Shown piece after piece: positions 1-5,763 of a DNA stretch of 6,262 bases. The notes below the pieces were generated by a model. That model worked only from the letters and a program-made list of their open reading frames with translations. It did not search any database and was not told where the DNA came from. Both the position numbers and the translations under genes were made by a program. How positions within the stretch are numbered: the first letter of the stretch is position 1; every line of letters starts with the position of its first letter. Source of the DNA: Pseudomonadota bacterium (GTDB lineage: Bacteria > Pseudomonadota > Gammaproteobacteria > Steroidobacterales > Steroidobacteraceae); contig JAPTUI010000498.1 of NCBI GenBank assembly GCA_028067895.1, positions 1 through 6,262 on the forward strand, in the 5' to 3' direction.

Positions 1-1
1 G

Positions 2-1045
2 GCGCAGGCCATCAAGAACCCCGGTGCACAGCAAACACGCGCGGTGAAACAGCTCACCGCCTCGGCGCGCATCGCCCTCACCGGGACGCCGATCGAGAAC
101 CGGCTCTCGGACCTCTGGTCGCTGTTTGATTTCCTGAACCCGGGGCTGCTCGGCGGGGCGCGTGCGTTTGCGGAAGCCGCCAAGCGCATGAGCCACGGGG
201 GTGAGGGCGCCTATGCGCCGCTGCGCCGTCTGGTGCAACCGTATCTGCTCAGACGCCTCAAGAGCGATACGCGCATCATCGCCGACCTGCCGGAGAAGAC
301 CGAGATCCGCGCCTTCTGCGGTCTGACCCGCGAGCAGGCGACGCTCTATGAGCGCTGCGTCGAGGAACTGGCGCAGACGCTCAAGCGCACCGAGGGCCTC
401 AAGCGCCGCGGCGCGGTGCTCGCCTCCCTGATGCAGCTGAAGCAGATCTGCAACCACCCGGCTCACTGGGCAGGACAGGGTCCCTACACGCCCGAGCGCA
501 GCGGCAAGTTCGAGCGGCTCGGGGCGATCTGCGAGGAACTCGCCGAGCGGCAGGAGCGCGTGCTGGTGTTCACGCAGTTCCGCGAGCTCACCGAGCCGCT
601 CGCGCAATACTTGCAGCAGGTCTTCGGCCGTCCGGGACTCGTGCTGCACGGCGGGACGGCGGTGGCGAGGCGTCGGGGGCTGGTCGAGCAGTTCCAGCGT
701 GAGGAAGGCCCGCCGTTCTTCGTGCTCTCGCTGAAAGCCGGCGGCACGGGACTGAACCTCACGGCGGCCTCCCAGGTGATCCATTTCGATCGCTGGTGGA
801 ACCCGGCGGTGGAGAATCAGGCCACCGACCGGGCGTTTCGCATCGGTCAGCGGCACAATGTGCTGGTGCACAAGTTCGTCTGCCGCGGCACGGTGGAGGA
901 GAAGATCGATGCGCTCATCGAGGCCAAGCGCGGGCTGGCCGAGGAGCTGTTGGCGCAGGGCGGTGAGCGGCTGCTCACTGAGATGAGCGATGCAGAGCTG
1001 CTCGCGACGGTGGCGCTCGATATTCACAAGGCGTGCGATTCATGA
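2..1045 (+). CDS. SNF2-family DEAD/DEAH-type helicase, C-terminal part (5' end outside window)
   Basis: This is the last 347 residues of a bacterial SNF2/HepA-like ATP-dependent DNA translocase. The frame is open from base 2, so the gene begins upstream; the GTG at 44 is internal. The first visible residues, AQAIKNP, are the tail of motif II (normally DEAQ.IKNP). Motif III is LTGTPIENRL (residues 26-35 of the visible part). It is followed by the SNF2 linker with RRLKSD and the QICNHP signature. The second RecA lobe has VLVFTQF (motif IV), SLKAGGTGLNLT (243-254, motif V) and DRWWNPAVENQ...RAFRIGQ (263-283, motif VI with arginine fingers). All second-lobe motifs look intact, so an active ATPase is expected. 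A SWIM-domain gene follows 34 bp downstream, a known pairing for bacterial SNF2 proteins. The natural substrate cannot be read from the sequence; family members remodel or translocate on DNA-protein complexes. Confidence 0.95.
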   Translation, partial: AQAIKNPGAQQTRAVKQLTASARIALTGTPIENRLSDLWSLFDFLNPGLLGGARAFAEAAKRMSHGGEGAYAPLRRLVQPYLLRRLKSDTRIIADLPEKTEIRAFCGLTREQATLYERCVEELAQTLKRTEGLKRRGAVLASLMQLKQICNHPAHWAGQGPYTPERSGKFERLGAICEELAERQERVLVFTQFRELTEPLAQYLQQVFGRPGLVLHGGTAVARRRGLVEQFQREEGPPFFVLSLKAGGTGLNLTAASQVIHFDRWWNPAVENQATDRAFRIGQRHNVLVHKFVCRGTVEEKIDALIEAKRGLAEELLAQGGERLLTEMSDAELLATVALDIHKACDS

Positions 1046-1079
1046 TGCGTGTGCCGGACCCGAGGTGAGGTGAGAGGGG

Positions 1080-1955
1080 ATGAACTGGAGGCAGTACGCG
1101 CGCACGCCCAGAGTCGCTGAGCGCACGGCACGGGCGCTGCGCGCCGGGGAGAAGTTGTCGAAGGACTCCGCCAAGACAGGCCGTGTCCTCAGCCCGGTGA
1201 GACTCACCGGACGCACCCTCGCGAGCAGCTTCTGGGGCAAGGCCTGGTGCGCGAACCTCGAGGCCTACCGGGACTACGAATATCGCCTCCCGCGCGGGCG
1301 GAGCTACGTGCGCAGCGGCGCGGTGCTCGATCTGCAGATCGAACCGGGACGGATCGCTGCGGTGGTGGCCGGGTCTCGCGCGCAGCCGTACGACGTCGAG
1401 ATCAAGATCAAGCCGCTGGCGACGGCCCAGTGGTCGCGCCTGAAGACCCAGTGCGCCGGTGAAATCGGCTCGCTGATCGAGCTGCTCGAGGGGCGGCTGT
1501 CCGATCGGGTGATGGGCATCGTGACCGACCCGGCGCAGGGGCTGTTCCCCAAGCCGCGAGAAATCGAGATGACCTGCTCCTGCCCGGACTGGGCCACGAT
1601 GTGCAAGCACGTCGCGGCGGTGTTGTACGGGGTCGGCGCGCGGCTCGACAGCGAGCCGGAACTGCTCTTCACGCTGCGCAATCTCGAGCACGGCGAGCTG
1701 ATTGCCGCCGCGGTCGATCTCGGGGCGGCGCCCGTGAAGAGTCAGCGCAAGACGATTGCCGCGGAAGATCTCTCCGGCGTGTTCGGCATCGAGCTGGCCG
1801 ACGCGCCGCGCGCGCGCCCCGCGCGCGAGCCCCGACCTGCCGCCGAAGCGAAGCCGCCCGCGAAGCGTCGCCCGGCGCCCCCACCCACCCCGCGCTCCGG
1901 CACCGTCAAACGCAAAGTGGGCGCACCTCGTGGCAAGGGGAACACCAAGCGTTGA
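1080..1955 (+). CDS. SWIM zinc-finger protein, partner of the SNF2 helicase
   Basis: This is a 291-residue cytoplasmic protein with a SWIM-type zinc finger, C166-S-C168-x6-C175-K-H177, which is the CxCx(n)CxH pattern. SWIM fingers are nucleic-acid or protein-interaction modules, and in bacteria they are often encoded next to, or fused to, SNF2 helicases. The N-terminal half carries a family-conserved block around FWGKAWCANLE (about 52-62) and a beta-rich stretch before the finger. The C-terminal 50-60 residues are rich in Pro, Ala, Arg and Lys and are probably disordered and nucleic-acid-binding. The ATG at 1080 is chosen because GAGGTGA (1067-1073) lies six bases upstream. It follows the helicase by 34 bp with no terminator between, so the two are likely co-transcribed. 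Its middle section (1329-1658) is duplicated at 4036-4365. Its exact function is unknown; assistance or targeting of the helicase is inferred. Confidence 0.9.
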   Translation: MNWRQYARTPRVAERTARALRAGEKLSKDSAKTGRVLSPVRLTGRTLASSFWGKAWCANLEAYRDYEYRLPRGRSYVRSGAVLDLQIEPGRIAAVVAGSRAQPYDVEIKIKPLATAQWSRLKTQCAGEIGSLIELLEGRLSDRVMGIVTDPAQGLFPKPREIEMTCSCPDWATMCKHVAAVLYGVGARLDSEPELLFTLRNLEHGELIAAAVDLGAAPVKSQRKTIAAEDLSGVFGIELADAPRARPAREPRPAAEAKPPAKRRPAPPPTPRSGTVKRKVGAPRGKGNTKR

Positions 1956-1970
1956 GCGGCTGGACCCGCT

Positions 1971-2113
1971 CCTGCGCTGCGCGGTTCCTGACGCCACGCG
2001 CAGAGCCTCGGTCCGTAGGGCCTTCCCTCCGAGCGCTCTGAAGCACGAACCGGATGGAAGGTCCCTCGGGACCGAGGCCGTGCGCAGAGCGGTGAGGAAC
2101 AGCGAAGCGCAGG
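1971..2113. repeat. Long imperfect inverted repeat between convergent genes
   Basis: The left arm (1971-2026, starting CCTGCGCTGCGC and ending CCTTCC) is complementary to the right arm (2056-2113, starting GGAAGG and ending GCGCAGG) at about 80% of positions with two one- or two-base gaps. The 29-nt apex is 2027-2055. Shared blocks include CCTGCGCT, GTTCCT, GCGCA and CCTCGGTCC. It fills most of the 208-bp gap between the SWIM gene (ends 1955, plus) and the AbiEi gene (ends 2164, minus). As RNA it would fold on either strand, so it may work as a bidirectional transcript end or 3' stabiliser, although there is no T-run as in an intrinsic terminator. The compensated mismatches and the position resemble dispersed palindromic intergenic repeats or non-autonomous elements. 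Membership of a repeat family is inferred and no second copy lies in this window. Confidence 0.7.
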
Positions 2114-2163
2114 GTCAAGTCTGGGTGCCCGCCTGGCACAGCGCTTCCCGCAGGAGGATGTCG

Positions 2164-2850
2164 TCAGGCTTTCGCTGGGCGGCGCAGCGGCCGGTGTTGT
2201 CGCGCGACAGGCATCCGCGGTTGATGAGCGCGAGGGGAGACGCCCATGTCGCTCAGTGCAACCGGCGCCAATGCGAATGCTTTGCGCGCGGCACGCCAAT
2301 CGCGCTCTGCGCTTGCGGCCTGCAACCACTCGATGTCATCGGGTGAGAGCCCACTGTGCTCCCAGCCACAGTGATGGAGCAAATCCGCAAGTGCCCATGC
2401 CGGCCTTAGGGTTCGGAGCCCCTCATCGGAACTGCCCTCAATGCCCGGTGCAACTTGATCAAACCAGTGTGGATCGCGGCTCACGAGGTCGAAGCGCTCT
2501 GTCTTGAACATGGGATATCCGGATTTGACCGCGACCGTGGGACGTTGCGCCAGCTGCGTAGTCCAACCTGCACGACGCAACGCTTCGATACCCACCAGCA
2601 CGGCGGACGGCATGGCCATGACCACAGCCCCCTCCCAGTCCGGGTGGCGGCTGGCGAGCAGATTGGCATAGACGTCGCTATGTCCGCCGAGACCCTGCAC
2701 CAGTCCGCGACGCTTCCAGAGGTACAGATACTGCGAGGCGGTCTTCGATGTCCAACCGAATCGCCGCGTGAGATCGCCTCCACGGAACAGCGCGGGAAGA
2801 TCGCGCAGACGCTCGAAGGCGGACACCTGGGTTCGCGATGCCGGTTTCAT
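2164..2850 (-). CDS. abiEi: AbiEi-family antitoxin / transcriptional regulator (type IV toxin-antitoxin)
   Basis: This 228-residue protein is the antitoxin and probable autorepressor of the adjacent AbiEii toxin. The N-terminal region (about residues 10-62) reads as a winged helix: a helix with ERLRDLPALFRGGDL, a recognition segment RFGWTSKTASQYLYLWKRRGLV, and a wing with GGHSDVY. The rest matches the AbiEi C-terminal domain layout, with a mid block MPSAVLVGIEALRRAGW (80-96) and a late block ALADLLHHCGW..SGLSPDDIEW (153-175). The last 30 residues are basic. The open frame extends upstream to 3156, but the ATG at 2850 is preferred: it overlaps the toxin stop codon as ATGA, and homologous sequence begins there. 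Translation is therefore probably coupled to the toxin. In type IV systems the antitoxin counteracts the toxin without stable binding and represses the operon through its winged helix. Here it is the second gene, not the first as in the classical operon. Confidence 0.85.
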   Translation of the reverse strand: MKPASRTQVSAFERLRDLPALFRGGDLTRRFGWTSKTASQYLYLWKRRGLVQGLGGHSDVYANLLASRHPDWEGAVVMAMPSAVLVGIEALRRAGWTTQLAQRPTVAVKSGYPMFKTERFDLVSRDPHWFDQVAPGIEGSSDEGLRTLRPAWALADLLHHCGWEHSGLSPDDIEWLQAASAERDWRAARKAFALAPVALSDMGVSPRAHQPRMPVARQHRPLRRPAKA

Positions 2851-3719
2851 GATGACGGACCCGCAGGCTCGGCACGCGACTGCGCCTCGATCTGACGCAT
2901 GGCGCGAAGTCCTTCGTCCAGCGAGGAGATCGCGGATTGGACCATCGATTGGACTGCCACCTTGGTCAGTGGCCAGGAAGAAGGCAACCAGCGCTTCAAA
3001 TCCTGCTCGATTGAACCCACCGAGGAGGCAAGCTGTTCTCGCCGCGCCTGAGCTTTCACCAGCCAGGCGGCCGCGGTCTCCTTGGGGTAGGTCGTCAGAC
3101 GGACGCGCAGGCTCTCCGGCGTACATACGTGCGCCACGCCGTGCAACACGAGCCAATGAAGGTCGAACACGTCACGCGCTTTCAGATAAGGGCGGGCGCC
3201 GAGGGCGAACACTTTGTCCACGTAGATCTCGGACAGCTCCGCGGTGGGCACGAATGTTTGCAGCCCGGAGGCGGCGCCGCTCGCCAGGCGAATGGGGCTG
3301 ACGGTGGTCTTCACGGCATTCACGGTCGATTCCGGAGTTCGCCAGAGCTCCACCTTCACGCGAACCGCACCGATGAGTTCAGGGCCGCCGATGGCGACCA
3401 CGAAGGTATGCGGATTACGTGCGTCCTTGGCCTTGGATACGACGAGCTTCGCCCCCTGGGGGACCAGCCACGATGTCCCTTCCAGCCGGGCTTGTACGGC
3501 CTTGGCGATCGACTGGAGATTGAGCGAGGAATTCACCAGGAAATCGAGATCCTCGCTATACCGAGGCGACCCGTACGCCAGATGCAGACTCGTGCCTCCC
3601 TGAAACACCAGATCACCTGGCTCCCAGCGGCGCGATGCCATCAGCGCATCGAGTGTCGCCACGTGCAGCGCTTGGCGCAAATCGAAGATCTGGGCGGGCG
3701 TAAGGTGGCGCTTGGGCAT
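2847..3719 (-). CDS. abiEii: AbiEii/AbiGii-family nucleotidyltransferase toxin
   Basis: This 290-residue protein is the toxin of a type IV toxin-antitoxin pair, a DNA polymerase beta-fold nucleotidyltransferase. All family motifs are visible. GGTSLHLAYG with the following EDLDF gives the GG[TS]-x-DxD signature (G41, G42, T43, D57, D59). VKVEL (121-125) supplies the third carboxylate, E124. The distal block around K169, R176, K180 and ARDVFDL (D183, D186) matches the conserved K...R...KxRDxxDL motif. Known relatives transfer nucleotides to tRNA or bind GTP and cause reversible growth arrest; the target here is not readable from sequence. The ATG at 3719 has AAGG three bases upstream and lies just below an AT-rich promoter. 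It is the first gene of the pair, followed by the antitoxin with a 4-bp overlap. It appears intact and full length. Confidence 0.92.
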   Translation of the reverse strand: MPKRHLTPAQIFDLRQALHVATLDALMASRRWEPGDLVFQGGTSLHLAYGSPRYSEDLDFLVNSSLNLQSIAKAVQARLEGTSWLVPQGAKLVVSKAKDARNPHTFVVAIGGPELIGAVRVKVELWRTPESTVNAVKTTVSPIRLASGAASGLQTFVPTAELSEIYVDKVFALGARPYLKARDVFDLHWLVLHGVAHVCTPESLRVRLTTYPKETAAAWLVKAQARREQLASSVGSIEQDLKRWLPSSWPLTKVAVQSMVQSAISSLDEGLRAMRQIEAQSRAEPAGPSS

Positions 3720-3728
3720 TTGCCTTAT

Positions 3729-3757
3729 ATTATCTAATAATCTTTAGAGAAACTCAA
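3729..3757 (-). promoter_or_regulatory. Putative sigma70-type promoter of the AbiE operon with overlapping inverted repeat
   Basis: On the minus strand TTGAGT (3757-3752) and GATAAT (3734-3729) are separated by exactly 17 bp, matching the -35 consensus at four of six bases and the -10 at five of six. This is the most AT-rich patch in the window. An inverted repeat ATTAT-CTA-ATAAT (3729-3741) overlaps the -10 and is a candidate operator for the winged-helix antitoxin. The predicted start point (about 3722) would leave almost no leader before the ATG at 3719, so either the mRNA is nearly leaderless or a different promoter is used. Confidence 0.55.
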
Positions 3758-3761
3758 TATA

Positions 3762-4035
3762 CTGACGGGAGCATGGAGGCTCGCGACCCCGTCGGTTCAA
3801 GTCATTTGCACATCGTGGTGATGGGACGTCAGTGTTGACGTTGTATCAGCGCGCGCAGCAGGGTGTCCGACGGCTGCTAGACGCCGCGCAGCGCTGCGTA
3901 TTCGGTTTGGGAGTTGCGCCTGATGAGCCGCAGGGTCTTGATCACCTCGCAGGATGCTCAGGCGCGCTGGCGGCATGGCGGCGCCGAGGCGCTCGGACTC
4001 GGCAACATCATGTCCCGGGTGCAGCCGCGGGTGTC
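3762..4035. other. Gene-free or unassigned stretch upstream of AbiE
   Basis: I recognise no gene here. A plus-strand frame is open across it and runs into the SWIM fragment, but its start (GTG 3832) has no Shine-Dalgarno sequence and the residues before the SWIM segment match nothing I know. On the minus strand a short frame reads EVIKTLRLIRRNSQTEYAALRGV before a TAG near 3878; it may be the tail of a lost gene but cannot be assigned. A perfect inverted repeat, ACGTCA-GTGT-TGACGT, lies at 3826-3841. The stretch ends where homology to the SWIM gene begins (about 4030-4036). Confidence 0.5.
3826..3841. repeat. Short perfect inverted repeat ACGTCA-GTGT-TGACGT
   Basis: Two six-base arms with a four-base spacer lie about 107 bp upstream of the AbiEii start codon. 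The size and symmetry suit a protein-binding site, but no flanking gene clearly needs it and its function is unknown. Confidence 0.35.
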
Positions 4036-4365
4036 GATCTGCGGATTGAGCCGGGACGGATCGAAGCGGTGGTGGCCGGGTCCCGAGCGCAGCCGTACGA
4101 CGTCCAGATCAAGATCACGCCGCTGGCGGCGACGCATGGGTCGCGCCTGAAGACCCGCTGCGCCGGGGAGATCGGTTCGCTGATCGAGCTGCTCGAGGGT
4201 CGGCTGTCCGAGCGGGTGATGGGCATCGTGACCGACCCGGCGCAGGGACTGTTCCCGAAACCGGGAGACATCGGGATGAGCTGCTCCTGCCCGGACTGGG
4301 CCACGATGTGCAAGCACGTCGCGGCGGTGTTGTACGGAGTGGGCGCGCGGCTCGATGCCGAGCCG
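4036..4365 (+). pseudogene. Truncated second copy of the SWIM zinc-finger gene
   Basis: These 330 bases align without gaps to 1329-1658 of the intact SWIM gene (constant offset 2707). My codon-by-codon count gives 33 mismatches, so 90% nucleotide identity and 95 of 110 residues identical. The copy covers parent residues 84-193 and keeps all SWIM ligands (C-S-C-x6-C-K-H at 4282-4317). A 57-nt block across the finger (parent 1574-1630) is identical. Fourteen of the 29 changed codons are synonymous, suggesting that much of the divergence arose while the sequence was still under selection, for example in another strain. The first 83 codons and the last 98 are missing and the flanks are unrelated, so it cannot encode a normal family member. 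It lies in the same orientation as the parent and forms a direct repeat around the AbiE module. The right end abuts a truncated HEPN gene. Confidence 0.9.
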
Positions 4366-4380
4366 CTCGGGGTGGCTCAT
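4360..4380 (-). pseudogene. Start of a lost HEPN (DUF86-like) partner gene
   Basis: The MNT gene stop overlaps an ATG as ATGA (4380-4377), the usual arrangement for the HEPN gene that follows an MNT antitoxin. The seven codons from this ATG read MSHPERL, which fits the typical start of DUF86-type HEPN proteins (MS..ERL.DYL.HI). After them the frame enters sequence antisense to the SWIM fragment, with no HEPN residues. The fragment boundary and this remnant share the bases GAGCCG (4360-4365). Only the gene start is left. The identification rests on seven codons plus gene order, so it is an inference. Confidence 0.5.
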
Positions 4381-4646
4381 AGCGGCTGGGCCTGCTCGAG
4401 TACTCTGTCCCGGAACTTTGGCGAGAGAAAGCCGGGCGTGAGCACCGAGACGCGCACGCCCGTCAGCTGGCGGGCTTCATCCTCGAGAGTCGCCAGGGTG
4501 AATAGCGTCGTGCCGCGCACGGGCTCGACGAGCACATCGAGGTCGCTCTCCTCGGTGTCCGTTCGGGTAAGTGCCGAGCCGAATACGCGCGGCTGCCTGA
4601 AGCCGTGACGGTTCAGGAGCTCCCTTAAGGCGGCACGGTGCAGCAT
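4377..4646 (-). CDS. MNT-domain nucleotidyltransferase, antitoxin-type, probably degenerate
   Basis: This 89-residue MNT-fold protein belongs to the family that serves as antitoxin to HEPN ribonucleases by AMPylating them. The active-site signature is GS-x10-D-x-D (G23, S24, D35, D37 in GSALTRTDTEESDLD). The later strand reads VRVSVLTP, with serine 67 where relatives usually have the third aspartate (VDVLTP). The glycine usual in the GS loop is also absent. The C-terminus (KFRDRVLEQAQPL) is typical. The ATG at 4646 is the first normal start in frame, but the preceding in-frame codons read IRPSEAL, which resembles the usual family N-terminus. That puts an ATA (4667-4665) where a start might be expected. 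A separate ATG at 4693 runs only nine codons before a stop in another frame. There is no clear Shine-Dalgarno sequence. The partner gene is truncated just downstream. It is probably a decaying relic, though it could still be translated. Confidence 0.75.
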   Translation of the reverse strand: MLHRAALRELLNRHGFRQPRVFGSALTRTDTEESDLDVLVEPVRGTTLFTLATLEDEARQLTGVRVSVLTPGFLSPKFRDRVLEQAQPL

Positions 4647-4790
4647 GAGCGCTTCGGAGGGTCTTATGGCACGGAGGATATCGTGGAGCTCATCCTGATG
4701 AAATATGTTATCAACAGCAATAGTGATCGCCGCCGGCCATTCCCTGGTGCGCTCAACCCGGTCCGAGTCACGTCTACGGACGCAGTTCAG

Positions 4791-4804
4791 GGCCGAACTC
4801 GGCC
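4791..4804. repeat. Short perfect hairpin GGCCGA-AC-TCGGCC
   Basis: Two six-base GC-rich arms with a two-base loop lie 38-51 bases past the stop of the minus-strand ORF at 4842-5186. No T-run follows on either strand, so it is not a standard intrinsic terminator. It could contribute to 3'-end stability or be chance in GC-rich DNA. Confidence 0.3.
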
Positions 4805-4841
4805 GGTCGTTACAGTCGCGCTCACTCAGTTCGAGTGCGCG

Positions 4842-5186
4842 TCATTTTGCGTACGGACGCACAAACGCCAGCAAGTCATGAACGGGCAAGGCATTCGCCT
4901 CGTGTTCACGCGGCTGAGCGCGTTTGGCCTGTTGCGCACACCATCTGCGAATCGCATGGAGCCGCAGTCGCACAGGTTTGTCGGCCTCCCCCCAATCGCC
5001 GATCTGATCTGTGTCATTGAGTCGCTCCACCGCATTGCCATCGACCAGGCCGACCTGCGCAGGCGCAGTGACCAGAGGCTCCCACCCGGTTCGCTTGCGG
5101 AACCTCGATTGCCCGAGGAGTTTCAGGGCCGTCCATCGGTGACTGATGTTCCACCCCGCTCTGCGCAAGCCTGACGAGGTCTTCAT
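4842..5186 (-). CDS. Hypothetical protein, 114 aa, not recognised
   Basis: I do not recognise this product. The frame gives a soluble, basic, tryptophan-containing protein with no signal peptide or membrane segment. The start MKTSSGLRRAGWNISHRWTA is followed by a central acidic stretch NDTDQIGDWGEADK and a C-terminus HDLLAFVRPYAK. The ATG at 5186 has a purine-rich AAGGGCGGG about six bases upstream, which is a fair ribosome-binding site. Third-position GC is moderate, lower than in the helicase and SWIM genes, so the gene may be foreign or the frame may be spurious. An opposing plus-strand frame (4638-5174) covers the same bases with less plausible composition. It lies between the MNT relic and the EVE gene and may be a fragment of a larger mobile or defence gene. 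Its reality is uncertain. Confidence 0.4.
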   Translation of the reverse strand: MKTSSGLRRAGWNISHRWTALKLLGQSRFRKRTGWEPLVTAPAQVGLVDGNAVERLNDTDQIGDWGEADKPVRLRLHAIRRWCAQQAKRAQPREHEANALPVHDLLAFVRPYAK

Positions 5187-5241
5187 GACTACCCGCCCTT
5201 GTGGCCTGATCCAGGCCCGAAGGGTTCCGGAATGCCCCGGG

Positions 5242-5257
5242 CCGGGTCAGAACCCGG
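5242..5257. repeat. Stem-loop CCGGGT-CAGA-ACCCGG upstream of the EVE gene
   Basis: A perfect six-base stem with a four-base loop sits 66 bases before the EVE start codon and directly before TAGTAT (5260-5265), a weak -10-like element. It could be an operator or a 5' transcript structure; no T-run follows. Evidence is structural only. Confidence 0.3.
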
Positions 5258-5323
5258 TGTAGTATCTCGATCGATTGCCCAGCCCCTCCCGGGCGGGCTC
5301 GCGCCGTCGCCAGAGGAGAATCC

Positions 5324-5710
5324 GTGTCCGCGCATTACCTGCTCAAGACAGAACCTTCGGACTATGCCTTCGCTGATCTGGAGCGCGAAAAGGAAACGCT
5401 CTGGGACGGTGTGGCCAATCCGGCGGCGCTGAAGGTGTTGCGCGGGATGAAGCCCGGGGACCGGCTGGTGATCTACGAGACGGCCGATGTGCGCAGCGCG
5501 GTCGGCACCGCGACCGTCCGGTCAATCGAGGGAGCCGAGGATCACGAGCCGCGTGTCACGATCAAAGTGACGCGGCGGTTGGCGCAGGCGGTGCCCCTGG
5601 CGCAGATCAAGGCGAGCGCGCTGTTTCGCGACTCCCCGCTGGTCCGTCAGGGGCGACTGAGCGTGGTGCCGCTGAATGCGGCGCAATATCGCTACCTGAC
5701 AGGTGTGTAG
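5324..5710 (+). CDS. EVE-domain protein (Thy28/PUA-like fold)
   Basis: This 128-residue cytoplasmic protein consists of one EVE domain, the PUA/YTH-related fold that binds modified bases in DNA or RNA. Hallmarks are YLLKTEPSDYAFADL (residues 5-19), WDGV (27-30), then NPAALKVLRGMKPGDRLVIY (32-51), where many relatives have NYQARN. The C-terminal part has SPLVRQGRLSVVPL near the end, typical of the short EVE subfamily, which is about 20-30 residues shorter than the Thy28-like proteins. The GTG start at 5324 is fixed by a strong GAGGAG (5313-5318) five bases upstream. The gene stands alone, convergent with the ATPase relic and divergent from the small ORF at 4842-5186. EVE proteins are often found near restriction and defence genes, which fits the surroundings, but also occur as housekeeping genes. 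The ligand is not predictable from sequence. Confidence 0.92.
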   Translation: MSAHYLLKTEPSDYAFADLEREKETLWDGVANPAALKVLRGMKPGDRLVIYETADVRSAVGTATVRSIEGAEDHEPRVTIKVTRRLAQAVPLAQIKASALFRDSPLVRQGRLSVVPLNAAQYRYLTGV

Positions 5711-5763
5711 GACCAGGGCGGCGTCTGCTCACAACCACACCTCAGAGCCTTCGGATCAGGGGC

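Noticed and set aside
975..1997. Long minus-strand open frame (340 aa) across the SWIM gene
   Set aside because: It is antisense to a well-supported gene, has Arg/Gly/Ala/His-rich composition typical of GC-rich shadow frames, and shows no domain. The same shadow recurs over the SWIM fragment (3958-4380).
2851..3156. 102-codon N-terminal extension of the AbiEi frame
   Set aside because: It overlaps the toxin gene in another frame, lacks AbiEi-like sequence, and the ATGA-coupled start at 2850 fits the family.
3129..3737. Plus-strand frame (202 aa) opposite the toxin gene
   Set aside because: It is antisense to the AbiEii gene, whose motifs are all intact; no recognisable domain.
3795..3803. 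GTTCAAGTC, matching the tRNA T-loop consensus
   Set aside because: The flanking bases cannot form a T-stem and no acceptor or anticodon arm is found; most likely chance.
3832..4608. 258-codon plus-strand frame containing the SWIM core
   Set aside because: It starts with unrelated residues, has no ribosome-binding site, contains only the SWIM fragment, and then runs antisense through the MNT gene. It is a chimeric open frame, not a gene.
4638..5174. Plus-strand frame (178 aa) across the MNT upstream region and the small ORF
   Set aside because: No ribosome-binding site or family resemblance; it overlaps the antisense of a more plausible ORF.
5711..5763. Intrinsic terminator between the convergent EVE gene and ATPase relic
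   Set aside because: No GC stem followed by a T-run lies in the gap; the nearby GAGCC...GGCTC pairing has an 11-base loop and no T-tract.
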